This document shows, one piece after another, positions 26,001-35,412 of a stretch of 64,000 nucleotides of DNA (position 1 is its first letter; the number at the start of each line of letters is the position of its first letter). The notes under the pieces were generated by a model, which saw only the letters and a list, made by a program, of their open reading frames with translations, ran no database searches and had not been told where the DNA came from. Origin of the DNA: a virus; the IMG/VR virus record IMGVR_UViG_3300028025_002044, positions 1 through 64,000 of that record; one strand, given 5' to 3'. The position numbers were made by a program, and so were the translations under genes.

Positions 26001-28341
26001 CGGATATGACAATGAAGTCGCCTTCAACAAAGGGGTGAGCCAGGTCTGTAACTGCCTCGAGTAAGTTTCCTGCCTTAGTTTGTATATCTTTAATTCCGAC
26101 TGACTCTATTTTAGGCGGGGTAAGTAGAGCACTTTTTCTAGTTAAAGTTCCAGTTTTAGCGGTCCTAGCTATGGTAGAAATCGCACTGCCAGAAGGTATG
26201 TTGAAGGATACGCTATTGCTTTTTCCGTCATCGTCTGCGCCAACTGCAATTACGGTTCTAGTGCCATTAAAGTTTTTACCGGTAGCCTCGTCAGAAAAAG
26301 AAATTCCTATGCCATCGCCAATATTGTATCTATGAGTGTCTACAGTCCAGACAGTTAATTTTCCGTACTTATCTGCCTTCGATGGCTTAATGTATTTTAT
26401 GGCCTCGATGCCGTTGACAGCGTATGGCTCCGGGCTAACGCTAGTCGCACTGCTGTATGCAGCTTGATACTGGAACCACTTGGTTCCATTAACCCTAGCT
26501 GTAGCACCATCCGGGGCATCCACTATAGATGAGCTGGTAGAAAGATAAGGAACGATAAACTCAGCTTTCCAGGGCGCAAATGGCTGACCGGACTGAATGC
26601 CTCCAGTAGTTTGCCAAACTTGATTGTCAAATCGGGGGTCTAGTCCGCTAATCAGAACATCAGCTAAAGGCTCAATGGTTGATATCCCGGGGTCCTCATC
26701 AGTGTCTGGCATTAGAGGAAAGAATAACTCGAGCAAGCCAAATTCTTCGTCTAAACTATTGGTAAGGCGGTAGCCAGAAATTTCGTTTGGGCTTCCATAG
26801 TTAGACTCGTCTACTTTTACATATCCGTTATATAAAGGTTGACGCCAATCCAAATCATCTACACCAGAAACTTTAATGTAGTCGCCCCTACTAAAACCTA
26901 AATCATTTAGAGGCGTTAGGCGCAGTTTAGTCTCGGGGGTTGCCATCTTTACATTTGTAATTTTTTTGTCAGCCGCTGGAACGTTAGACGAGATGTTGTA
27001 TTTAGCATCGTTGTATTTAGTCTCAAGCTCGTTAAAAGTGAGGCTGTTGTTGGTCATGTCAACGCTAGTAATAGTAAAGCCAGTCTCCGCTCCGTAGTTA
27101 AACAGGTCAGTTTCTTTGCCGTCAATAATCTTTTTCCACGGAGCTTTTTTAGGGATAGTAATAATAACTTTTTGGCTTTTAACGTAGTTGTGCGGAGCGT
27201 CTAGAAATAGAGTAACAACTCCCAAAGTTCTAGTAATTCTCTTAATCGACCTAGTCATATTAAAGATTTTTTCTCGGCGTTGAATTAGAGTTTTAGCAGA
27301 AGTTACGTCAGTTGTGGGAATATCAGCCAGAGTGAGTTTAGTTTTTTTGTCATATGAGCTTACGGGATTGTCTAAGGTGATTCTAAACGACCTCTTGCTA
27401 GGCACCTCTGATACCACATGCTCACCGTCTAGCAAAGTGTCAACGTTTGTTATTGTAACTTCTTCGCCCACAATTAGCTCATGGTTAGCCGCTGTAGTGA
27501 AAGTTGCAACACCGTGAGTGCTGTCTGTAGTGTCTAGCTTTTTAGTCTCAATTTTTATAGGAATCTTTACGCCAGGTTCAATAATTTCATTGGCAAAGTC
27601 AATTTCAGAAAAGTCAGAAAATGCTTCAGTTATAAGACTTCTAATGTACTCATAGGTATCGGCCTTGGTTGTAATAGAAACTTCGTAGTATGTTTTGTTG
27701 GTGTTAGTTGCCTGAGGCATTGTGGGAATTCTGACATAAAATGATGAAGTGGTAGGGTCTTCAGGAACTCCCTGAGTTCCGGTGCCTAGGACCTCGTAGT
27801 AGCCGTTGTACTGATACATGGCAGCGTCGGGCATAGTGACGTAAACAGTGTTTCTGACTCCAGCACCGTCTAGCACGTCCAAAGGCTCACGCAAACTTCC
27901 AGAAGTTAGAGACACTTTGAACACTCCCTCGGGAGCATTAGGAGTACTACTCAGGTTTGCACTAAAGCTTCTGGTATTAGTTTTCCAGATTAGCCTGCGA
28001 GAAAGGTAGCTAGTGAACTCCGAAGCCGAGACGGAAAGGCTTCGACCCAGCATGTCATAAGTTCTACCCCAAATAATACCGCCCCAGACGCACTCGTCAT
28101 TACGGACTACGTAGAGCGCAGTCTTTCCAGGCATAGTCGAGTTATATAAATCTAGATTTTCTGTCTCTTGAGACGTAGTAATTTTTCCATCAAAAGCTCC
28201 GGCGGATTTTAAAGAGCGAGAGTAGTTAACGTCCTCGAAAGGAATTTCTCCGATGATCGTGTTAGACACGATGTCAACGGTATAATACTTATACTTGGCA
28301 GCGTTTTCGCCAGCTATAGGCTGAATATTGCTATAGGCCAT
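23038..28341 (-). CDS. Large tail hub / minor tail protein with repeated HG-GD modules
   Basis: A 1,767-residue virion protein. The first ~200 residues (YTVDIVSNTIIGEIPFEDV, then VVRNDECVWGGIIWGR and a serine-rich LSVSASEFTSYL) match the start of siphovirus Gp37-like hub proteins of actinobacteriophages. Gp37-like sequence resumes near the end (LEVGLGLAPG, then GDWCSLNIND), so the intervening ~1,200 residues look like an insertion. That insertion holds about nine copies of a small beta module, for example PHGFVAGDVVVIDGV, AHPFVEGDFIVISAP, GHGLEDNDIVYINAY and PHRFASGDTVALSDF. The order after tape measure and Dit-like genes supports a tail-tip position. Confidence 0.8.
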   Translation of the reverse strand: MAYSNIQPIAGENAAKYKYYTVDIVSNTIIGEIPFEDVNYSRSLKSAGAFDGKITTSQETENLDLYNSTMPGKTALYVVRNDECVWGGIIWGRTYDMLGRSLSVSASEFTSYLSRRLIWKTNTRSFSANLSSTPNAPEGVFKVSLTSGSLREPLDVLDGAGVRNTVYVTMPDAAMYQYNGYYEVLGTGTQGVPEDPTTSSFYVRIPTMPQATNTNKTYYEVSITTKADTYEYIRSLITEAFSDFSEIDFANEIIEPGVKIPIKIETKKLDTTDSTHGVATFTTAANHELIVGEEVTITNVDTLLDGEHVVSEVPSKRSFRITLDNPVSSYDKKTKLTLADIPTTDVTSAKTLIQRREKIFNMTRSIKRITRTLGVVTLFLDAPHNYVKSQKVIITIPKKAPWKKIIDGKETDLFNYGAETGFTITSVDMTNNSLTFNELETKYNDAKYNISSNVPAADKKITNVKMATPETKLRLTPLNDLGFSRGDYIKVSGVDDLDWRQPLYNGYVKVDESNYGSPNEISGYRLTNSLDEEFGLLELFFPLMPDTDEDPGISTIEPLADVLISGLDPRFDNQVWQTTGGIQSGQPFAPWKAEFIVPYLSTSSSIVDAPDGATARVNGTKWFQYQAAYSSATSVSPEPYAVNGIEAIKYIKPSKADKYGKLTVWTVDTHRYNIGDGIGISFSDEATGKNFNGTRTVIAVGADDDGKSNSVSFNIPSGSAISTIARTAKTGTLTRKSALLTPPKIESVGIKDIQTKAGNLLEAVTDLAHPFVEGDFIVISAPNAANNSLINNGEPVQIVSVIDDYTFQYISLGKVAPIKAANIRSIATSDDGSQMTITTGGIANVSIAPRTLNITNVENSLGTLSLALITVNASHNTEIGENVTISALPAATYGSPATISAKTRTITSIQQGSAGGVDTLTFSLSGSHGLNAADIDKYWNTLITVSGLSSSNDWTYYDTQIFPPVLRRSVWSTVIQQAVVKGFVSGNAVTAYTSEPHGFVAGDVVVIDGVYPYNGTYTITAIPTVTSFRYSRTAPNQPTKSTFAYATVTRLRPQKMNLSIYNRSYRIIDIPSGTSLTVQATNGSSISDWYVATGDVASGSVSIPAFTGIAPQLTPNYALLNGSYTVFDTLGSSLPAKFYVQASALNTAKEQLSGSPGTGTVTFAGKIKSIANTTPHGFVAGDSVSISGLSGYYDSNYGSYIPLSMVNTTHRVLSVTETTFTISNPLSRAATGYGGYSVNKQLSVDELSAAVVNKFVDVTGMLAYRDYRRLSPANIKRITSISRLPGGSSAAVTAPGHGLEDNDIVYINAYGGTSSVFNQGNRPVVILDATADTFTYDFYPVTNIDRVSVSKNKATLYTAYNQPHRFASGDTVALSDFPSGVYGTAFNGNSFAVLSASADKIVIETTGLADRRLPLTLSQYGSVEFATGGESAVGANGGTVTVAPTASKQAIAFKKSYGGFPRNADMGGMEFSTDNYSTYKQASQIIRGSQLVNLGGLLEQYSSSINGFDYRIDCRLERDSTTNNYRFKRIFTLVPILPATFTEYLENLNYSRQDPLTLEVGLGLAPGQVADPVAFGADKIVFEYPGNISNVSVAENSESSATRVFITGSSNGDAGEGNVRYSAASATDLLAAGWPVLDRAENQSWPLLTKEGAINVDNWGNYDIEIDLYKTAKRFLYESKPPIGDFTISVNGSMNPTVGTFNPGDWCSLNINDAFVKSRLASALELRKNVIVRKIDTISVSVPNNPAFPEQVDLTLVTDWQVDKVGE

Positions 28342-28373
28342 GTCATCCTCACGTCAATCGTCTTTGTACTATT

Positions 28374-29879
28374 CTAACCTATCCAGCCGGATCTGTATTT
28401 CAGATTGACGGTGGGGGTAGCGTTACCGCTTTTTGCAATTACAATTTGAGTGGTCCCAGGTTGCAACTTAATCCAGTCCACGTTTGCATCTAGGGTAGAC
28501 CTAGACCCGTCTGGCAAGCCTCTATATAGAACAGACGTGTTGTAGGTGTCTATCTCTAGAGTATCTACAGTAGTGAGCGTAACGGCTCCATTAGAAGTGT
28601 AAGCCTCCTGGTCAATTTGCAGAGATAGAGTTCCTCCGTAAGATGTAAGGTTTGCCAGCCCGGTTGTCGGGAACGAGATAGTATTGGAGCTAACCGATGT
28701 GGCAGTGTGGATGCCAGTGAGAATTAAATTGCTGGTACCCTCTACATAGACGTCAGCAGAGCCTGATATGCCGTGGGCGGCAGAGGTCACAACGGTAGCG
28801 ACGTTGTTGGCTACGGTAATTGATACTATGCTGGCGGCATTTTTTGCGTAGCTAATTGAAGTAGTCGAGGTCGACGTAATGGTAACGTTGTTTGAATTGA
28901 ACCTAGTGTCTATGCCCGTAACATTGACTACGTCGCCAACATAGAAGCCGTGGTTAGTAATTCCCAGGGTGGCAACGCCACCGGACAGTTCCAACGTGCT
29001 AATAGGAGTAGCGGCATTTGTAGTGCTATACCCAGAAGCTCTCAGGGTTCTAATTATTTTTATGGTCTGTACGGTGCTGTCAGGTCTAGTGGCAGTGATA
29101 GTTGCCGGAGCTGTCATAGGGCCGGTAATCTTAAAAAAGGTGGTGACATCGGTATTCCCGCGATTGACGACGTTGGCAATAGAAGTGCCGTCTGTAGGTA
29201 TTACAGAGACGGTATTGGCACCGACGGTGAACTTTTTGGTGTAGCCAAGCTTGCTAGTGAACTCGTTTATTTTACCGTCGGTTCTGGCAATTTCTATAGA
29301 TACAGGCCAGGTAGTGTAGTTGTCGTTGGTGTCGTCGTACCAGTCGTATTTAATAGGGTCGACAGCCTTAAACTGGGCAGTGAAGTTTTGACGACCGCGG
29401 GCCTTTACGCTTTCAAACGTAGGCTGACCAGTTAGACGAATATACATAGCCTTAACGGGAGTTTCCCTGACAACTAGCCAACCGCCGCCGTACACAAGGT
29501 CAAACGACTCCATAACCTTTTGACGAGCAGCGGCAGCCAGGTTTGGGCTTGGAGGAATGATAGAACCTTTGAACGTAAGGGTTTTGGCTGTCCAGCGACC
29601 ACGGACGTCATATGAACCGTTGTCCAAACCACGCGGAATATCTGGCACTTCAGGAGCAGGCATGTCCCACCAGCCGGTAATGTCAGTGCAAATGAATAGC
29701 GTACCGTTTGCGTCAACGGTGTTGAAGACTAGACGCTTGATAGTGTCGTCAGGCATTACCTTGATAAACTCGATGTCTGCATTGAGCTGCATACCTTCGA
29801 CGTGAGGGTAGGGCGTAGGACGTAACGCGGAATCGACTAAGTCGTTTTCATCTGCTTGAAGTGCTGGGTCTATTGTCAT
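28374..29879 (-). CDS. Distal tail (Dit-like) protein
   Basis: A 501-residue protein directly after the tape measure gene, where siphoviruses encode Dit. The N-terminal ~220 residues match the Dit/phage-tail pattern: DITGWWDMPAPEV, RGRWTAKTLTFKGSI, and ARGRQNFTAQFKAVDPIKY, the last being a hallmark of this family. The middle carries two inserted beta modules (NHGFYVGDVVNVTGI and AHGISGSADVYVEG). The C-terminal galectin-like part ends in SGNATPTVNLKYRSGW, typical of the second Dit domain. It joins the tail tube to the tip. Confidence 0.8.
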   Translation of the reverse strand: MTIDPALQADENDLVDSALRPTPYPHVEGMQLNADIEFIKVMPDDTIKRLVFNTVDANGTLFICTDITGWWDMPAPEVPDIPRGLDNGSYDVRGRWTAKTLTFKGSIIPPSPNLAAAARQKVMESFDLVYGGGWLVVRETPVKAMYIRLTGQPTFESVKARGRQNFTAQFKAVDPIKYDWYDDTNDNYTTWPVSIEIARTDGKINEFTSKLGYTKKFTVGANTVSVIPTDGTSIANVVNRGNTDVTTFFKITGPMTAPATITATRPDSTVQTIKIIRTLRASGYSTTNAATPISTLELSGGVATLGITNHGFYVGDVVNVTGIDTRFNSNNVTITSTSTTSISYAKNAASIVSITVANNVATVVTSAAHGISGSADVYVEGTSNLILTGIHTATSVSSNTISFPTTGLANLTSYGGTLSLQIDQEAYTSNGAVTLTTVDTLEIDTYNTSVLYRGLPDGSRSTLDANVDWIKLQPGTTQIVIAKSGNATPTVNLKYRSGWIG

Positions 29880-29888
29880 AATGTATTA

Positions 29889-32800
29889 TTATCCTCTAAC
29901 AAACGATTGGGACAGTTGAGTATTTATGTCATCAATAAGAGCTTTATCCGATTTACTGGCGTTTCTAGGGTACATAATAAACGGAGCAATCTGGTCAGTT
30001 GCACTGACGTCCTTAATTTGTAGGTAGCCTCCAGCCGAGTCAACAACCCCAGAAAGTTTTTCTAAAGCGGATACAGTCCTACTGGTTACGTTTGGGTCAG
30101 CTTTTAGCGCCGCTATGTCTGCAGGCTTGATACTCGTTATAAGTGGTTTATCATCGGTGCCTCTCAACGCATTGATATCACTACTAGAGAATATGCTGGA
30201 ATTCATTCTATTTCCATACAGTCCTTGTAAATTTCCAAGAGAAAAAGGAGCCGGGCTAGTTACAGCTGGAACAGTAGGCTTAGCGCCAAGACCGCCTCTA
30301 ACTGTACTAACGTTACCCATCACTCCATCAGGCGAAAATAAATCGCCCGAGAACTGGAATCCAGCAGAATACTCTCTACCAACAACTTTTGCTTTAGTGT
30401 ACTTTCCTAAACCAACGTCATCTAACATTTCAGCTGCCGATGCATCAAAATTCTTTGCAATTAGTTTTTTAGTTTTAGGATCGTTCCACCACTCTAAAAA
30501 TGCACTGTTAGATATCCCTAGTTTGGCTAGCCCTGACGTGTCTATTTCTGGCTTTCCAAACATTTCTTTGCTTCCCGTAAGAACGTTGTCAAAATAACGC
30601 ACTACCTGGTTTTTAGGGTCTAGAATATAATCTTGAATTCTAGTTTTTTCTCCCGCTATATCCGAGACACCCCTAATGCCTTGCGTCAACATAGGCTGAC
30701 CGCCCGGAGTTAGAACTTTATTTTCAAAAACTATACCCGTGTCCGCAAATCTAGACTCGACTCCTGGCAAACCTCCGCCTGCACCCTTTTTAGTAAACGT
30801 ACTTAAAATTGTATTGCCAATTAATTCTCCGGTAGCCGAAGGATCAGTTAAAGCGTAGTTTGTAGCAGCCCTGATTAACGCCGGCATCTGCTGCTCTGTA
30901 ATTTTTATGCCTGATTCTATAAAAGCTTTTCGCGCAACCTCTATAGTGTCTAGGACAGCGGTTCTTTTGGCAATTTCCTCTTCAGTACCGCCAGTTAGGC
31001 CGGTGGTGTCTAAAATTCTATTAGCCTCGCCTGCAGCAACTCGTTGTCTACGAATAACTTCTGCACCCGCCGATGCGATGTCTGGATAGAGAGTGCTAGC
31101 CAATAAAGTAGCTATTTCCCCGCTAGACCGCTCGCTAGCTAGATTCACCCTCTCAGCCGTAATTTCAGCTGTTTGAATTACTAGGTCGGCTTTTTCTTGC
31201 TTTCTAGCGCTTTCTGCAGCTTCAAATCCCTGAACAATAGCACCAATAATACCCACTACAAGACCAGCGATCATACCTCCAGGTATGAACATCATCGCTC
31301 CACCAAGAGTAGTCAAGGTAGACCCGGCGGTCATACCCCCATTAGCAGCGCCAGAAATTAGACCCTGAGCAGCAAAACCGGCACCCATGAGAGCCATTCC
31401 ACCGCCAGGGCGGCGTGCCCCCGCGGCGGCGGCTGCAGCTGCTTGCTGCTCGGCTAGAGCTTTAGTTTTGTTTTTAATTGCATTGGTGTCTGCAATTTCC
31501 GCAGCAGTCGAAGCTTGTACAGTGGCGGTTTTTTGCTTTAAGCGGTCTATAAATCCGCCAAGCGAAGTTTTAGTCGATTTAAATACGTCAGACAATTTTG
31601 AAGTTAGGCCACTCCACATTCTACTAGCAGCGGCGGCTAGCTTTGTGGCAGCAGTGTGTAGCTTAATCATTGCTGTGCTCTGCTTTACAGAATCTATGAA
31701 TCGTCTGAAGGAGTCTCTCACCACTGCCACAACAATCTCGTTCATTCGACCGAGGACTGCTATATTAAATCTAACCATCTTTGTAAAGAATTTAAGTCTT
31801 TCCGTGGCCAGCCACAGCGGCCTTTCAAATCTGGCTTTTAGCCTGTCACCAAAATTCAGAATGGCCAGACGGATGTCGCTCATAGCTATTTTAATCTTCT
31901 GTCTTAGTCCCACAAGTATAGGAGCAATTCGTTTATCGATCAAATCAAGCTGCATCACTATGCCCATTCGGAAGCCTAGAGTTTTCAACATGATGCTTTG
32001 GGGGGACAGGGCAGCGCCAATGTTGGCAACTCCACGTCGTATAGACTCTCCAATAGTCCACATCTTATATTTTATGTTGTCAGGAGATAGAGCCACTCCA
32101 ATCTGAGTCACTCCATTTTTTATAGCACTACTTACTCTTATAAATGCTGGGACAATACGCTTGTCTATCAAGTCAATGTTCATCATCAGACCCATACGGA
32201 AACCTAGAGTCTTTAGTCGGATGCTTTCGGGCGATAGCGCAGTAATAATCCTGGAAACTCCAGTTTTTATAGAGTTAGCAAGAACTATCATCCTGGCGCT
32301 TATATTTTCAGGAGATAGAGCGGTAGTAATTTGAGTTACCGCATTCTTTATTCCGTCACGAATTCTCATAAATGCCGGGATAATGCGCTTATCTAGAAGG
32401 TCAATGTGCATCAGTATGCCCATTGCAAAGAATCTCATCTTCATTTGGATAGCCTGCGGTGAGATAGAGGCTATGAAGTTACGGAAGGCAGGGACTACTC
32501 TGGTGTTGTATAGGTCGGCCACCATCCTACCTTTTTGAAGTAGCGTGCTGTAAATAGCAAGTCTGGCATCATTAAATTTATTGACAACAATGTCTCTAAA
32601 TTTATTCATAACGGGGATGACTCTAGTGTTGTAGAAGTCTGATATAACTCTGCCCTTTTGAATTAAAGTAGTGTAGATAGCAAACTTAGCATTGCTTAGT
32701 GCAGGTCCCGCAACGTCTCTAAACTTCTTCATAGCATCTGTCAATGAAGTACGTATGTACAGCCCCGCATCCATTACTGTAGCCTTTAGAGCTGAGAATC

Positions 32801-34955
32801 CTACCTTAACAGCGTTTATAAATTTAGAGAATCGACTTGGAGCTTCTCTAAGAAGGCCTAATCCCTCAAGCCATTCTTTAAATACAATTTTATTTTTTCT
32901 AAACTCTTCTCTTAGCACAGCCATTGTAGAGCCTAATTTGCCTGTTGGAGAAATAGCACCAAAAATAGACTTGTAGAGCGCCTGGCCCCAGCCAATAATT
33001 CCAGGCTTGGCAACAGCCAGCTCGAGATTAAATCGAGTCATCCACTTAACAGTCCCCATACCAACCGATAGAAGTTTGCCAAAGTTTTTTGCTACCTGTC
33101 CTAAAATTGCCCCGATCCCCACTCCAACGAGAACCATCGTGGAAATAGCAAGAGTCACTGCCAGTACCACAGCGTTAATTCTGCCGATAAAGTCTAAAAT
33201 TGCTTTAATAACAGGATTGTTAAAAATAGCAGCAAAAACATCAGTTATAGACCTGAGAGTGTCAAAGAATATTGATATGCTTTCAGTATCAGAAAATGCT
33301 GAAAAAAGATCAATTACAGACACTATTAGAGCAGCAAAAGCCGGGGCAGCTTTTAGGCCGTCCATTAGAACCTTAGTTATGTCTGGTATAGATTTACCAA
33401 GCGTGGTCCAGAATTCTTGTATTTCAGGACGCCCAGAGAGCTCTATAAATATATTTAAAAAGTCACCGATAACGCCCAGCATGACAGTAGCGTTTGTGGT
33501 GGTGGTTTTTAGCCAGGTTGCGAATGTTTCTGAGCCAGTAAACTTTTTAAACCCTGAAGCAATTCCGCCAAGCCAATCCAACAACACCTGACCGGCTCCT
33601 CCACCACCGGGCGGAAAGTTGGCATCCATAATATTTTTTATTCCGTCACCAAAACTACCAAAAACATGACCAAGCTGGCTAGAAACATAAGCCGCCAAAT
33701 CTAAAGTTCTTTTAAAACTCTTACTTCTACTAAGCACATCAAATCTAGAAGAAACGCTGAGTATCCACGTAGAAAACTGGTCAGTAAGCGGCTTAGCAGC
33801 CGCTAAAGTATTTAACAGGCCTGTAAAGAATCTGTCAGCTGCCTGACCCATATTTCTAAGACGCGGAGCAGAATCGTTAAAGAACTGGTCGATTAGTCTT
33901 AGATTGTCAGTGTCTGCAAATGCCAACGAGAAACTCTTAGAGGCGTCTCCCATAGCGCTGCCTATAGTTTTAAAGCCTTTTTCTAGAGTCGGGAAAGCGC
34001 TATCAACTATAGTTTGAATAGCAGTTTGTAGAGGAGGTAAGAACGACGATGCCGAGGCTTCTTTTAGTGCCTGCATAATAGGCTTAAGAGTGGCTAGATA
34101 TTTAGCAAAAACAATTTGAGATTTTGTTAGATTTCTAAATGGGTCTGCGTTGGCAGCGGCAGCAGTAGACCTACCACCACGCTTGATGGTGTCCTGTAAA
34201 TCATTTACTCTAGCCTTAGCCTTGCGATAGTTTAAGTCAGCACGCTGAAAAGCAAGTTCAGACTCTCTACGAACCATATTGTCAGGAGGTAGGTCCTGGG
34301 CCATAGCCAACTCTGTGCGAGCTTTTTCTAGCGCTATAGCGGCTTCCTGTTCGCTAAGTACAGCTTCCTCTAAATCAAACTTTAGTTCTTTAAGTTCTTT
34401 TCTAGCATCTCTCAAAGATCTGTTGTATTGATTTTGACCATTCCAAAGCTGGCTTACGGCCCTGCCAACACCGCTCATTGCAATTTTTGCTACTGCAAAT
34501 CCAGCAATAACGCTTGCTAAAGCTCCGCCTACGCCGACAAAAGCATATGCGGCTTGACCTACAATACCTATTAGCGAAAGAAATCCGCCCGAAAGATCAC
34601 CGATGCTACCAGCTAAGGCTCCTAATGCAGACTGTGTCACAAACCCGACTCTTTGAAGTCTTTGAAATGTTCTCAAAGTCAGTACTGACTCATTCTCAAT
34701 TTTCTTTAAACCGGCGCTTGCAACTTGAATCGCGTTTCCTAGGGCTAGAAATCCGCCTTCGTCTCTTTTAAGCGAAGCAATCATACCGGTATCAAAACCG
34801 GACCTCAGCCTACGAGTCAGCGACACAGAGATACGGTCGGCCTGAAGCATGCTGTCACCGAACGCACGCGTTGAGTTAGCCATTCTATTTATAGCGCGTT
34901 CGGCATCTTTAGTGTTCACGTTTACGTCACCGTGGACGTCAAAAACTTTAGTCAT
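29889..34955 (-). CDS. Tape measure protein
   Basis: A 1,688-residue, mostly helical protein. By the usual ~0.15 nm per residue this implies a tail of roughly 250 nm (inference). The N-terminal ~260 residues include a coiled coil (RDARKELKELKFDLEEAV, then EQEAAIALEKARTELAMA). Hydrophobic and membrane-like stretches lie near residues 110-170, 590-640 and 1190-1250 (GGMIAGLVVGIIGAIVQG). Residues about 800-1000 hold degenerate tandem repeats of 76 residues containing ALSP[ED]xI. It follows the chaperone pair, as in most siphoviruses. GAGGTGAG precedes the ATG. Confidence 0.9.
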   Translation of the reverse strand: MTKVFDVHGDVNVNTKDAERAINRMANSTRAFGDSMLQADRISVSLTRRLRSGFDTGMIASLKRDEGGFLALGNAIQVASAGLKKIENESVLTLRTFQRLQRVGFVTQSALGALAGSIGDLSGGFLSLIGIVGQAAYAFVGVGGALASVIAGFAVAKIAMSGVGRAVSQLWNGQNQYNRSLRDARKELKELKFDLEEAVLSEQEAAIALEKARTELAMAQDLPPDNMVRRESELAFQRADLNYRKAKARVNDLQDTIKRGGRSTAAAANADPFRNLTKSQIVFAKYLATLKPIMQALKEASASSFLPPLQTAIQTIVDSAFPTLEKGFKTIGSAMGDASKSFSLAFADTDNLRLIDQFFNDSAPRLRNMGQAADRFFTGLLNTLAAAKPLTDQFSTWILSVSSRFDVLSRSKSFKRTLDLAAYVSSQLGHVFGSFGDGIKNIMDANFPPGGGGAGQVLLDWLGGIASGFKKFTGSETFATWLKTTTTNATVMLGVIGDFLNIFIELSGRPEIQEFWTTLGKSIPDITKVLMDGLKAAPAFAALIVSVIDLFSAFSDTESISIFFDTLRSITDVFAAIFNNPVIKAILDFIGRINAVVLAVTLAISTMVLVGVGIGAILGQVAKNFGKLLSVGMGTVKWMTRFNLELAVAKPGIIGWGQALYKSIFGAISPTGKLGSTMAVLREEFRKNKIVFKEWLEGLGLLREAPSRFSKFINAVKVGFSALKATVMDAGLYIRTSLTDAMKKFRDVAGPALSNAKFAIYTTLIQKGRVISDFYNTRVIPVMNKFRDIVVNKFNDARLAIYSTLLQKGRMVADLYNTRVVPAFRNFIASISPQAIQMKMRFFAMGILMHIDLLDKRIIPAFMRIRDGIKNAVTQITTALSPENISARMIVLANSIKTGVSRIITALSPESIRLKTLGFRMGLMMNIDLIDKRIVPAFIRVSSAIKNGVTQIGVALSPDNIKYKMWTIGESIRRGVANIGAALSPQSIMLKTLGFRMGIVMQLDLIDKRIAPILVGLRQKIKIAMSDIRLAILNFGDRLKARFERPLWLATERLKFFTKMVRFNIAVLGRMNEIVVAVVRDSFRRFIDSVKQSTAMIKLHTAATKLAAAASRMWSGLTSKLSDVFKSTKTSLGGFIDRLKQKTATVQASTAAEIADTNAIKNKTKALAEQQAAAAAAAGARRPGGGMALMGAGFAAQGLISGAANGGMTAGSTLTTLGGAMMFIPGGMIAGLVVGIIGAIVQGFEAAESARKQEKADLVIQTAEITAERVNLASERSSGEIATLLASTLYPDIASAGAEVIRRQRVAAGEANRILDTTGLTGGTEEEIAKRTAVLDTIEVARKAFIESGIKITEQQMPALIRAATNYALTDPSATGELIGNTILSTFTKKGAGGGLPGVESRFADTGIVFENKVLTPGGQPMLTQGIRGVSDIAGEKTRIQDYILDPKNQVVRYFDNVLTGSKEMFGKPEIDTSGLAKLGISNSAFLEWWNDPKTKKLIAKNFDASAAEMLDDVGLGKYTKAKVVGREYSAGFQFSGDLFSPDGVMGNVSTVRGGLGAKPTVPAVTSPAPFSLGNLQGLYGNRMNSSIFSSSDINALRGTDDKPLITSIKPADIAALKADPNVTSRTVSALEKLSGVVDSAGGYLQIKDVSATDQIAPFIMYPRNASKSDKALIDDINTQLSQSFVRG
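31990..32560 (-). repeat. 76-residue tandem repeats within the tape measure gene
   Basis: The phrase [IL]SP[EDQ]xI recurs at 32463, 32316, 32235, 32088 and 32007 (first base of the I/L codon). Intervals alternate exactly 147, 81, 147 and 81 bases, so the true period is 228 bp (76 residues). The alternating halves share KRI[IV]PAF and xGVxxIxxALSP. Confidence 0.75.
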
Positions 34956-34974
34956 TATTCGTTCTCACCTCCTC

Positions 34975-35412
34975 TCAACCAATCGGTGCATCTAATACGG
35001 AACCAAACGGCTTAATGTCGTCGGCTTTCACCTCGGTGGGTGGGGTGTAGGGCTTAGCAGTTTTCTCTCTAGGAGAGAAAACTCTAATCTTGTCTTCTTC
35101 AATTGGTGCTTCTGCTAGAGGCGCATCAAGCGTATCCATACCGTAGCTTCCATTAGAGTCAGACTGGTTCATATACTTGTACTCACGTTCATACATGTCT
35201 CTGTATAAATTACCCCTGAGCGAGTCTTTATAAGCAGCTTGCTCAGTGGAGAAAAATACTGTATCTTCTTCGAAAAGATAATGAATTACGTCTATCATGT
35301 CTGAGGCTTCCATAGATGCTAGACGCATTCCATTTACCAATCCTTTACCGTTTACGTATGGCCATAGGTCAACAGCCCACTGAATAAGACCTATGACCGC
35401 AGCTCGGGGCGG
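34975..35412 (-). CDS. Tail assembly chaperone, downstream frame (reached by -1 frameshift)
   Basis: This frame is open from 35412 to its stop at 34975 and overlaps the end of the upstream chaperone gene by 22 bases. The first usable start codon is a TTG at 35340. The sequence before it still reads as protein (AAVIGLIQWAVDLWPYVNG), which argues that ribosomes arrive by -1 shifting rather than by internal initiation. The C-terminal part (EEDTVFFSTEQAAYKDS, RVFSPREKTAKPYTPP) is charged. In siphoviruses two overlapping frames just before the tape measure gene encode the gpG/gpGT-type chaperones, and position and size here match. Confidence 0.75.
   Translation of the reverse strand, partial: PPRAAVIGLIQWAVDLWPYVNGKGLVNGMRLASMEASDMIDVIHYLFEEDTVFFSTEQAAYKDSLRGNLYRDMYEREYKYMNQSDSNGSYGMDTLDAPLAEAPIEEDKIRVFSPREKTAKPYTPPTEVKADDIKPFGSVLDAPIG

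Noticed and set aside
31387-32106. Long plus-strand open frame (239 codons) opposite the tape measure gene
   Set aside because: It mirrors the Ala-rich and repeat region of the tape measure protein, has no ribosome site, and would be the only plus-strand gene in the tail region.
33007-33591. Plus-strand open frame (194 codons) opposite the tape measure gene
   Set aside because: Composition reflects the reverse of helical coding sequence; no start signal and no protein-like motifs.
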